Origin: a bacterium
Lineage (GTDB): Bacteria; Patescibacteriota; Saccharimonadia; Saccharimonadales; UBA4665
DNA: 10,445 nucleotides
Direction: 5' to 3'
Assembly (NCBI GenBank): GCA_021846795.1
Contig: JAJZWG010000021.1
Coordinates: forward strand, 1 to 10,445
The position numbers and the translations under genes were made by a program. This document shows, piece by piece, positions 1 through 6,706 of the stretch; the first letter of the stretch is position 1, and every line of letters starts with the position of its first letter. The notes beneath the pieces are model-generated. The model was not told the origin of the DNA. It was given only the letters and a program-made list of their open reading frames with translations, and did not search any database.

Positions 1-980
1 TCATGATGATTAGCATCATCTTTTCAATCATTTTGTATAATATTACCTCAACTCAATTAATGGAAGAGATCAAACGAGAAACAGCTCGAATTCACGCTCA
101 TTTTCCAATTATCTATTCAGAACCGGTTCTTCATCCTCATCATGATTTATTAGTTGGTGATCATGTCATTATTATTCGGTTAATAATTTTCAATTTAATT
201 GTCTTAGCAGCAGCTGGAATCGCTAGTTATTTTTTAGCTAAAATTACCTTAAAACCAATTGAAATAAGTCATCAGCAAGAAAAATTATTTACCGCTAATG
301 TTAGTCATGAACTTCGTACTCCATTAACCGCTCTAAAAATGGAAAGTGAAATCGCTTTATTAAATCCCAAAAAAAATACGGCTAGTTTATCTAAAACAAT
401 TTCTTCCAATTTAGAAGAAATCAGTAAAATTGAAAATCTAATTAATAACATCCTAAAATTAGCTAAATTAGAATCAACTGAATCCCAAATAGATTTTAAT
501 TTAATTGATAGTCAACAAATTATAAAAACAGCTATTAAACAACTCCAGCCAATTGTTAAAAATCGTGGTAATCAAATTATTTATCAACCATCAAAAACTA
601 AATTATTAATCTTTGTTAATCAAGAATCTATCGTTCAATTAGTAACTATTATCCTAGATAACGCTACTAAATACAGCCCAAAAGGCTCAGTTATTGAAGT
701 TAACCATTATCTCAATGATCGTCAAGTAATTATTGAAATCAAAGACCATGGACAAGGTATGGATAAAGAAACCTTGAAACATATTTTTGATAAATTTTAC
801 CGCGCCGACGATTCTCGCAATAAAACAATTGAAGGTTATGGTATTGGGCTATCAATTGCTAAAATGATTGCCGACATTAATCAAGCTAACATCATTATTT
901 CAAGTCAACCAAAACAAGGTACGACTGTTAAGATTTGTTTTAAACAACCTAAAATTCAACCCGCTAAAACTTCTACTTAA
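1..980 (+). CDS. Sensor histidine kinase, 5'-partial
   Basis: This is a membrane-bound two-component histidine kinase whose beginning lies before the window. Residues are counted from the ATG at position 3. Residues 1-14 look like the tail of a first membrane helix; 15-55 form a short extracytoplasmic loop; 56-78 are the second membrane helix. Only about 20 residues separate that helix from the dimerisation H-box (NVSHELRTPL, phospho-acceptor His102), so a full HAMP domain is missing. The ATPase domain is complete: N-box LDNATKYSP (Asn220), G1 box DHGQGM (248-253), F-box FDKFYRAD (262-269) and G2 box GYGIGLSIA (278-286). The loop is rich in histidine (six between residues 31 and 54), suggesting metal or pH sensing, which is inference. 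A response regulator is expected just upstream, outside the window. The 3' end overlaps the convergent cyoE end by 8 nt. The kinase assignment is secure; the ligand and the targets are unknown. Confidence 0.93.
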   Translation, partial: MMISIIFSIILYNITSTQLMEEIKRETARIHAHFPIIYSEPVLHPHHDLLVGDHVIIIRLIIFNLIVLAAAGIASYFLAKITLKPIEISHQQEKLFTANVSHELRTPLTALKMESEIALLNPKKNTASLSKTISSNLEEISKIENLINNILKLAKLESTESQIDFNLIDSQQIIKTAIKQLQPIVKNRGNQIIYQPSKTKLLIFVNQESIVQLVTIILDNATKYSPKGSVIEVNHYLNDRQVIIEIKDHGQGMDKETLKHIFDKFYRADDSRNKTIEGYGIGLSIAKMIADINQANIIISSQPKQGTTVKICFKQPKIQPAKTST

Positions 981-1833
981 TTAAAAAATTAAAAATTAAT
1001 AAGAGTATAAAGACTAAATTAATTATCAACGAACTAACAAAAATTTTTTTAGCCCATAATTTAATTTTATAGCGACTAGCTAAAAGCAAACTATAAATCA
1101 ACCAACTAAGAGTTATTAATGTAAATATCAAGCTAAAATATCGTAATTGTCTGGCAAATAAGCCAACCATCAAACTTACAATTACCAATAACAACTGATT
1201 AAGAATAATCTGATTTTTAGTTTTAATTACACCTTTAATTACTGACCAAACAGGTAAACTAGCTTGTCGATAATCATCATAACGATAAATACTAATAGCA
1301 TAAAAATGAGCCAACTGCCAAAATACCATAATTAAAACCAACAGTCCTAAAACCAATGTCAGATGATTAGAGTTAGTTAAGTAACCAGCTGCTAGAGAAG
1401 CAGCTCCAGGAATTGTGCCAATCAAAGTACCATAAATTGAATGACGTTTAAAATAACCATAAATAATCACATAAAAAATAAAAGCGATTAAACCAATCAA
1501 AAAAACCACTAGATTAGTTAAAACCGCCAAAAGAATAAAAGCGATTAATCCTAAAATTAAAGCAAAGATTAAAGCATTTTTAATTTTAATCGAACCAGTC
1601 ACTAATTGACGCTTAGCAGTTCTTTGCATTTTTTGATCAATCTCAATATCAAGATAATTATTAAAAACACAAGCACTAGCAATTAAAAAAGCGGTCCCTA
1701 AAATTAAACCAACTAAATGACTAATCTGAATTTGCAAATTAACCGCCACCATATAGCCGGCTAGAGCTGTTAAACTATTAGCATAAATAATACCGGGTTT
1801 AGTTAATTGATAATATTGTTTAAAACGGTCAAT
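973..1833 (-). CDS. cyoE: Heme o synthase (protoheme IX farnesyltransferase) CyoE, ATT start
   Basis: CyoE is a UbiA-superfamily membrane prenyltransferase that adds a farnesyl group to heme B, giving the heme O used by CyoB. The first prenyl-diphosphate site is seen as NNYLDIEIDQKMQRT (residues 58-72, Asp62 and Asp66), and the second aspartate region as YRYDDYRQASLPV (from residue 183), matching E. coli FRFKDYQAANIPV. The only in-frame ATG (1752) would remove the conserved N-terminal segment, which is intact upstream as RFKQYYQLTKPGIIYAN (E. coli FKQYLQVTKPGIIFGN). Between the preceding in-frame stop and that ATG there is no ATG, GTG or TTG. A strong GGAGG lies 6 nt before an ATT codon at 1833-1831, so ATT is taken as the start. 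This gives 286 aa, against 296 in E. coli. That ATT shares one base with the cyoD stop (TAATT). The stop is TAG. It is the last gene of the operon. The function is firm; the start codon is inferred. Confidence 0.93.
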   Translation of the reverse strand: MDRFKQYYQLTKPGIIYANSLTALAGYMVAVNLQIQISHLVGLILGTAFLIASACVFNNYLDIEIDQKMQRTAKRQLVTGSIKIKNALIFALILGLIAFILLAVLTNLVVFLIGLIAFIFYVIIYGYFKRHSIYGTLIGTIPGAASLAAGYLTNSNHLTLVLGLLVLIMVFWQLAHFYAISIYRYDDYRQASLPVWSVIKGVIKTKNQIILNQLLLVIVSLMVGLFARQLRYFSLIFTLITLSWLIYSLLLASRYKIKLWAKKIFVSSLIINLVFILLLIFNFLIK

Positions 1834-2210
1834 TATATACCTCCATTGCCTTGTTGAACCATGTAGTTTTCCATTTGCTTAATAGTCATATTGTGATTAA
1901 GATTAGCCATAATCCACAATGATCCAATGACTAAAATTAAAACTATCAATAGCATCACCGAAAAAACCAATAATCGATAACGTGGCCGAGATTCTTTACC
2001 CAAATGCAAAAAGAATAAGAGTTGAATTACAAATTGAATAACAGCCGCTAAACTAATAATAATTATAATAGTTTCTTGATTAAAAGCTTTTTTAACAGTT
2101 ATTAACCAAGCTGTTAAAGTGAAAAAAAGCGACAATACAAAACCAATTAAATAAGTTTTAAAATTAGCTTCTAACTTATTAAACCGATGATATGATTTAA
2201 TTTGACTCAT
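1833..2210 (-). CDS. cyoD: Cytochrome bo3 quinol oxidase subunit IV (CyoD)
   Basis: This is the small membrane subunit IV of the bo3-type quinol oxidase (COX4_pro/CyoD family), thought to help assembly and stability of the CuB centre in subunit I. It has 125 residues (E. coli 109) and three membrane helices. It closely follows the E. coli protein: KTYLIGFVLSLFFTLTAW near the start, then VIQFVIQLLFFLHLG, then LVIGSLWIMANLNHNM. The C-terminal tail is about 15 residues longer than in E. coli. The reading frame is open 69 nt further upstream, but that extension lies inside cyoC, lacks family resemblance and is rejected. The chosen ATG forms an ATGA overlap with the cyoC stop and has GGAG 10 nt ahead. 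The downstream end overlaps the inferred cyoE start by one base, so translation of C, D and E is probably coupled. Confidence 0.93.
   Translation of the reverse strand: MSQIKSYHRFNKLEANFKTYLIGFVLSLFFTLTAWLITVKKAFNQETIIIIISLAAVIQFVIQLLFFLHLGKESRPRYRLLVFSVMLLIVLILVIGSLWIMANLNHNMTIKQMENYMVQQGNGGI
1840..1844 (-). promoter_or_regulatory. Shine-Dalgarno site of cyoE (GGAGG)
   Basis: GGAGG on the minus strand lies inside the last codons of cyoD, with a 6-nt spacer before the ATT codon at 1833-1831. It is the strongest ribosome-binding sequence noted in the window. It decides the cyoE start, because the nearest in-frame ATG is 81 nt further downstream. An in-frame ATA (1836-1834) is only 3 nt from it and is less well placed. 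Confidence 0.75.
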
Positions 2211-2842
2211 CGACCAAGTGCTCCATAAAGATAAACAATTGTAAAAATAAAAATCCAAACAATATCTAAGAAATGCCAAAACATACTCAGCAAAGTTAAT
2301 CGTCGAATATTAACTCTAGATAAACCAAATTTTAAAATCTTATAAAACATTATTGCCATCCAAATTAGACCAACCATAATATGTAAACCATGTGTACCAA
2401 CCAAAACAAAAAAACCAGATAAAAAACCACTACGTCGCCAACTATCACCAATAGCTATTAAATGATTAAACTCAGTCATTTCAATCAACAAAAAAACCAA
2501 ACCCAACAAAAAACTAATAACTAAATAACCTAAAACTTTATTTCGATGATTTTTTTTCATTGATAAAATCGCTAGTCCCATCGTAAAAGAAGAAATTAAC
2601 AAAGCTAAGGTTTCCAATAAAACATTATTAAGGTTAAAAATTTGTTGACCTGAGGGCCCACCAACAGTATTAGCCTCTAAAACTGCATAAACTGCAAATA
2701 AACTAGCAAATAATACTAAATCAGTCATCAAATAAACAAAAAAACCAAAACTAGCCGTTTCAAAAAATTTAGATTCTTCAGCCTTGTAAATACGATTAAG
2801 TAATTTCTTATGACTAATTGTTTTAATGTCTACTTCATTCAT
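2207..2842 (-). CDS. cyoC: Cytochrome bo3 quinol oxidase subunit III (CyoC)
   Basis: This is subunit III of the heme-copper quinol oxidase, a membrane protein with five predicted helices. It does not carry the redox centres but supports stability and proton uptake by subunit I. Signature stretches match E. coli CyoC: GFFVYLMTDLVLFASLFAVY, the GTHGLHIMVGLIWM segment, and FWHFLDIVWIFIFTIVYLYG at the C terminus. Length is 211 aa from the ATG at 2842 (E. coli 204). An alternative ATG at 2854 adds four residues and overlaps cyoB by 11 nt, but it has AGG only 2 nt ahead. The ATG at 2842 has GGA 7 nt upstream and starts 1 nt after the cyoB stop, so it is preferred with modest certainty. The TGA stop sits in an ATGA overlap with cyoD. 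Ending there agrees with family length, which supports the standard genetic code. Confidence 0.94.
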   Translation of the reverse strand: MNEVDIKTISHKKLLNRIYKAEESKFFETASFGFFVYLMTDLVLFASLFAVYAVLEANTVGGPSGQQIFNLNNVLLETLALLISSFTMGLAILSMKKNHRNKVLGYLVISFLLGLVFLLIEMTEFNHLIAIGDSWRRSGFLSGFFVLVGTHGLHIMVGLIWMAIMFYKILKFGLSRVNIRRLTLLSMFWHFLDIVWIFIFTIVYLYGALGR

Positions 2843-2843
2843 T

Positions 2844-4832
2844 TTAAATTCCATGACCTGATTTTAATAATTTTTCTTGCTTCAAAATAGTCTCAGCTGT
2901 CACTACTTCATAAGGTTTTTCATCATTTAATCTAATCATCAAACTAACTACAAAAGCTATTAAACTAACTATCACTAACCACCAAATATGCCAAATCATG
3001 GCAAAACCAAAAATTAAAGCACAAATACCCAAAACAAAACTAATTGGCGCTCTTTTTGGCAAAATAATATCAACCACGTCATCATCAGAAACTAATTCTT
3101 GATGATTCTTTTTAGCCACCCAGAAAGCATCTCGATCATTAATCACTGGAACAGCTTTAAAATCATAAAACGGCGCCGGCGAGGGAATTGACCATTCAAT
3201 TGTTCGACCATTCCAAGGATCACCAGTTTTATCTCGATATTGATGTCGTAAACGATAACTAACAATTTGTTGCCAAACACCCATAGCTACACCTGCTGCA
3301 ATAATTACCGCACCAATACCAGCCACCACAAATAATGGTTGCCAACCAAGATTAGCAGCATAATGATTAATTCGACGAGTTGCTCCCAAAAAACCTAAAA
3401 TATAAAGTGGGAAAAAAGCTAAAATAAAACCAATAACCCATAAATAAAAAGTCTTAATACCTAATTTTTCATCTAAACGATAACCAAATATCTTGGGAAA
3501 CCAATAAGTAAACCCAGCAAAATAACCAAACAAAACACCACTAACAATCATTGTATGGAAATGAGCTACTAAAAATAAACTATTGTGTAACTGAAAATCA
3601 GCCGCTGGAATGGCCATAATGACTCCAGCTACACCACCAATCGTAAATAAAATAACAAAACCAAAGAACCAATATAGGGCCGCGTTAAAATGTATCTTGC
3701 CTTTATACATCGTAAACAACCAGTTAAAAATTTTAACTCCAGTCGGAATGGCAATAATCATTGTCATAATACCAAAGAAACCATTAACATCAGCTCCCGC
3801 TCCCATGGTGAAAAAATGATGCACCCAAACCGAAAAAGATAAGACTGTAATGGCGGCTAACGCCCAAACCATTGTCCGATAACCAAACAATTTTTTACGA
3901 GAAAAAGTTGCCACAATTTCCGAAAAAACTCCAAACGCTGGCAAAATTAAAATATAGACTTCTGGATGTCCCCAAGCCCAAATTAAATTAACGTACATCA
4001 TCATATTACCGCCTCCACTAGCTGTAAAAAAATGACTACCCAAAGTTCGATCTAAAAACAAAAGGGAAATAGTAACTGTTAAAATTGGAAAAGCAAAAAT
4101 TACTAAAAACATCGCACACAAAACACTCCAACTAAATAAAGGCATTTTCATTAATGTCATACCTGGCGCACGATTTTTAATAATAGTCGTTAAAAAATTA
4201 ATCCCCGACATTAAACTACCAATACCGGCAATTTCCAACGTCCAAATCCAATAATCAACCCCAACTGATGGTGAATATTTTAATTCTGACAATGGCGGAT
4301 AAGCCAACCAACCAGCAGCTGAAAAACTACCAATACCAAGTGATAAATTAATTAAAATAGCTCCAGCTGCGAACAACCAAAAACTTGTTAAATTTAAAAA
4401 CGGAAAAGCCACATCTCGACTACCAATCTGAAGAGGTACAACTAAATTAATTAAACCAAACATTAAGCCCATAGCCGCAAAAAAAATCATAATAGTACCA
4501 TGAGCCGAGAAAACCTGCTGAAAAGTTGAAGCCGATAAAACTCCGTGTGAAGCACCAACAGCGCTAGCTTGTTGAGCTCGCATCATTAAAGCATCAACTC
4601 CACCTCGTATTAACATTAAGACCGCCAAAATAATATACATTACACCAATTTTCTTATGATCAGTATTAGTTAACCATTGACGCCATAAATAACCCCATTT
4701 TTTAAAATAAGTTAACATAGCGGCGACTAAAATACCACCACCCACAATTGAAACAAAAGCACCAAGTGTCACAATATCTTTTGGAAAGACCTGCCAACTT
4801 AATTTACCCAATAAAACAGAAGCAAAAACCAT
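2844..4832 (-). CDS. cyoB: Cytochrome bo3 quinol oxidase subunit I (CyoB)
   Basis: This is the catalytic, proton-pumping subunit of the quinol oxidase. It holds low-spin heme b and the heme o3-CuB centre that reduces O2 to water. At 662 aa it is almost the length of E. coli CyoB (663), with about 15 membrane helices. The heme-copper residues are all present: His111 and His426 (low-spin heme), His424 (high-spin heme), and His289, His338 and His339 (CuB). Tyr293 in the motif GHPEVY is the His-Tyr cross-link residue and Glu291 the D-channel glutamate. Asp140 in SRDVAFPF (D-channel entry) and Lys367 in IPTGVKIFN (K-channel) are kept, so it is an A-type pumping oxidase. Of the E. coli quinol-site residues, Arg76, Asp80 and Gln106 are kept, while the position of His98 is Thr103. 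The ATG overlaps the cyoA stop as TAATG. E. coli correspondences are from memory of the family. Confidence 0.97.
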   Translation of the reverse strand: MVFASVLLGKLSWQVFPKDIVTLGAFVSIVGGGILVAAMLTYFKKWGYLWRQWLTNTDHKKIGVMYIILAVLMLIRGGVDALMMRAQQASAVGASHGVLSASTFQQVFSAHGTIMIFFAAMGLMFGLINLVVPLQIGSRDVAFPFLNLTSFWLFAAGAILINLSLGIGSFSAAGWLAYPPLSELKYSPSVGVDYWIWTLEIAGIGSLMSGINFLTTIIKNRAPGMTLMKMPLFSWSVLCAMFLVIFAFPILTVTISLLFLDRTLGSHFFTASGGGNMMMYVNLIWAWGHPEVYILILPAFGVFSEIVATFSRKKLFGYRTMVWALAAITVLSFSVWVHHFFTMGAGADVNGFFGIMTMIIAIPTGVKIFNWLFTMYKGKIHFNAALYWFFGFVILFTIGGVAGVIMAIPAADFQLHNSLFLVAHFHTMIVSGVLFGYFAGFTYWFPKIFGYRLDEKLGIKTFYLWVIGFILAFFPLYILGFLGATRRINHYAANLGWQPLFVVAGIGAVIIAAGVAMGVWQQIVSYRLRHQYRDKTGDPWNGRTIEWSIPSPAPFYDFKAVPVINDRDAFWVAKKNHQELVSDDDVVDIILPKRAPISFVLGICALIFGFAMIWHIWWLVIVSLIAFVVSLMIRLNDEKPYEVVTAETILKQEKLLKSGHGI

Positions 4833-5755
4833 TACATAATCATCCCAATTTTAGTTAAATGAGTCTGATTGGTTGATTTAGTAGTAGTTGGTTGATAGTG
4901 ATTAACATAACTCATAATTAATTGATCATAAATAGCTGGATTAACTTTAGCAAAATATTCTACTTTTGAATTAAGTGATGGTTTAGCTAATTTTAAAAAG
5001 CTGGCATAATTTAAAGTTTGACGAACCTGGCTCATATTTTTCATCATAGTTTGAAATGTTTGATTTGATCTAACGGCTGCCACAAAAGACATATTAGCAA
5101 AACCCAAACCACTAATATTAGCCGATAAACCACGATAATTACCATTAACTGTTGCCATAATATGAAGTTGTGTGCTCATACCAGGCATTGAATAAATTTG
5201 ACCAGCTAATTGAGGAATCCAAAATGAATTCATTGGCGCATCTGATGTTAAATGAAAATCAATTGGCGTATTAATCGGTAAAGGTAAATAATTAATTGAA
5301 GCAACTCGATAAGTTGGATAAATAAATAACCAGCGCCATTGTAAAGAAATGACATCAATCCGAAGTGGTTGAACCTTAGAATTGATCGGCTTGAAAGGAT
5401 TTAAACTATGAGATGTCTGCCAAGTCACCACTCCCAAAATAGCAATTAAAACCGCTGGGAAGAACCACCAACTAAATTCTAATAAACTATTTTTATCCCA
5501 ATCTGGTTTATAATCAACTTTTTTAGGATTATTTTCTCGATACTTATAAGCAAAAATGATTAATAAACTAAAGACTGGCACGACAACTACCAATGATAAT
5601 AACAAAGCAAAATAAATTAAGTTACTCTCTTGCAAGGCAATTGTACCCTTAGGATTTAAAACTTCAAAATTAAGAGTTGATAAATACCAAATAAATAAAC
5701 TTAAAACTACTAAACTTAAAAAACCAATAATAATTTTATTTCTTTTTTTCTTCAA
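4832..5755 (-). CDS. cyoA: Cytochrome bo3 quinol oxidase subunit II (CyoA)
   Basis: Subunit II of the quinol oxidase: an N-terminal membrane anchor (residues 8-28), a second helix (about 45-70), a third hydrophobic stretch near 98-112, and an extracytoplasmic cupredoxin domain (about 128-228). The CuA ligands are absent: the loop reads SANISGLGFANMSF (211-224, E. coli SASYSGPGFSGMKF) without cysteine, so quinol and not cytochrome c is the donor. The C-terminal part (230-275, including VEYFAKVNP) matches the aromatic-rich domain special to quinol oxidases. Unlike E. coli CyoA there is no lipobox cysteine near the N terminus, and I see no cysteine in the protein, so it is not a lipoprotein. The start is TTG at 5755: an in-frame TGA stop lies 15 nt upstream with no other start codon between, and GAG sits 6 nt ahead. 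Length 307 aa (E. coli 315). It overlaps cyoB by one base. Confidence 0.96.
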   Translation of the reverse strand: MKKKRNKIIIGFLSLVVLSLFIWYLSTLNFEVLNPKGTIALQESNLIYFALLLSLVVVVPVFSLLIIFAYKYRENNPKKVDYKPDWDKNSLLEFSWWFFPAVLIAILGVVTWQTSHSLNPFKPINSKVQPLRIDVISLQWRWLFIYPTYRVASINYLPLPINTPIDFHLTSDAPMNSFWIPQLAGQIYSMPGMSTQLHIMATVNGNYRGLSANISGLGFANMSFVAAVRSNQTFQTMMKNMSQVRQTLNYASFLKLAKPSLNSKVEYFAKVNPAIYDQLIMSYVNHYQPTTTKSTNQTHLTKIGMIM

Positions 5756-5776
5756 TTTAAGCTCACTTTTTCATTT

Positions 5777-5782
5777 ATCATA
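5777..5782 (-). promoter_or_regulatory. Possible internal -10 element before cyoA
   Basis: The 39-nt gap between the DoxX-like gene and cyoA is the largest within the minus-strand cluster. It contains TATGAT on the minus strand, five of six matches to TATAAT, about 21 nt before the TTG start. No convincing -35 hexamer is found 16-18 nt upstream. It could give cyo transcription apart from the two upstream genes, but in DNA this AT-rich such matches are common. Confidence 0.25.
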
Positions 5783-5794
5783 TAACAAAAATGC

Positions 5795-6703
5795 TTAAGT
5801 TAAAAGTTTTTCTAATCGACTATAATAAAATTTAATTCTTTCAATTGGACTAAAATAAATCGCTATTAAAATTAATATTAAACTGATAGCTGTATTAGGA
5901 TCAGTCATTAAACCACTAAAGTACATACCAGCCATTTGACCAATTAACCATATTAAAACTAAAACTATTAAAGCTAAACTTAAACCAAATTTTAAAATAA
6001 TTGGTTGAGTAACAAATACCATCAAGGCTAAAATAATTTCTAAAATCATTAATTCATAAAGTATCTGAGGTCCCAAATAAATTACTAATTGATGAAACCA
6101 TTGATCTAATTGATTTAACCATCTAGGAATTTTAGACTGATTCATTAAGGCTAAATTTTTAAGTCCAGTATAACCATTAAAAGATGGCAAAATTAAACCT
6201 AAAGCCGATAAAACCCACCAAAAAAACCACAATAACTTCAAACTAAAGCAAAAGTAATCAACTGATTTCATAATCGCTACGATTAAAATAATCGATAAAA
6301 TTACATAGATCAAAGCATTACCCGGAAAACCAGTCAAACCATTAAAATTACCACTAAATATATTGGCCATATTTTCACCAAAGATCCAAACAAATAATCC
6401 CCAGCCGATCGATAAATAAAGACCAATTATTCTAGTTGATCGAAAAATTATTAACCCACCAATTAAAATTTGCATCAAACCAATCATTAAACCCAACAGC
6501 ATTGGGTTTAATAAAAATAAACGACTCAATTGATTGGTTAAATTAGTCAAAAAACCTGGATATGCTGAAAAATTAGCTTGAATATCCACTTTAATAAATT
6601 TTTTTGTTAAAAGCTTGGGTTGAAGTTGACACAAACCATCAAAAATCCAAAAAATCGCCAAACCATATAAGCTTAACTTAAATGATTTAGTCGATGGGTT
6701 CAT
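5795..6703 (-). CDS. DoxX/DoxD-like integral membrane protein with two related halves
   Basis: This is a strongly hydrophobic protein of 302 aa with about eight membrane helices. It resembles the DoxX/DoxD-like group in general form (N-terminal IFDGLCQLQP, glycine-rich helices, and a motif of the type W-x2-G-[EQ]...FSG followed by DPNT or a similar turn). It has two related halves: WIFGENMANIFSG (106-118) and WLIGQMAGMYFSG (252-264) align without gaps, each followed by a turn and a closing helix. DoxD is linked to a thiosulfate:quinone oxidoreductase and quinol oxidase in Acidianus, while other DoxX proteins have unclear roles, so a quinone-related function here is only a guess. It starts 3 nt after the FAD dehydrogenase stop, with no visible Shine-Dalgarno, and precedes cyoA by 39 nt, so it is probably co-transcribed with the oxidase. 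The family call is moderate and the function unknown. Confidence 0.7.
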   Translation of the reverse strand: MNPSTKSFKLSLYGLAIFWIFDGLCQLQPKLLTKKFIKVDIQANFSAYPGFLTNLTNQLSRLFLLNPMLLGLMIGLMQILIGGLIIFRSTRIIGLYLSIGWGLFVWIFGENMANIFSGNFNGLTGFPGNALIYVILSIILIVAIMKSVDYFCFSLKLLWFFWWVLSALGLILPSFNGYTGLKNLALMNQSKIPRWLNQLDQWFHQLVIYLGPQILYELMILEIILALMVFVTQPIILKFGLSLALIVLVLIWLIGQMAGMYFSGLMTDPNTAISLILILIAIYFSPIERIKFYYSRLEKLLT

Positions 6704-6706
6704 TTT

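Noticed and set aside
981..1010. Possible terminator between the kinase and cyoE ends
   Set aside because: The stretch is only A and T runs inside cyoE; no GC-containing hairpin followed by a T tract was found.
973..1752. cyoE starting at ATG 1752 as a naturally truncated gene
   Set aside because: The missing LTKPG segment is intact directly upstream in the same frame and has a strong Shine-Dalgarno before it, so the gene is whole with an unusual start.
2207..2209. Alternative genetic code with UGA as glycine (as in some CPR lineages)
   Set aside because: The cyoC frame ends in TGA exactly where the family ends and overlaps the cyoD ATG; no in-frame TGA is needed inside any conserved gene here.
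2211..2279. 23-residue N-terminal extension of cyoD
   Set aside because: It is the cyoC 3' end read in another frame; the family start and the ATGA overlap support the ATG at 2210.
3610..3819. Open frame of 69 codons on the plus strand
   Set aside because: It lies wholly antisense to the conserved helices of cyoB and its translation has no recognisable family features; it is a shadow of the cyoB codons.
4832..5755. Cytochrome c oxidase (CuA-type) subunit II
   Set aside because: The CuA cysteines are absent and the C-terminal domain typical of quinol oxidases is present.
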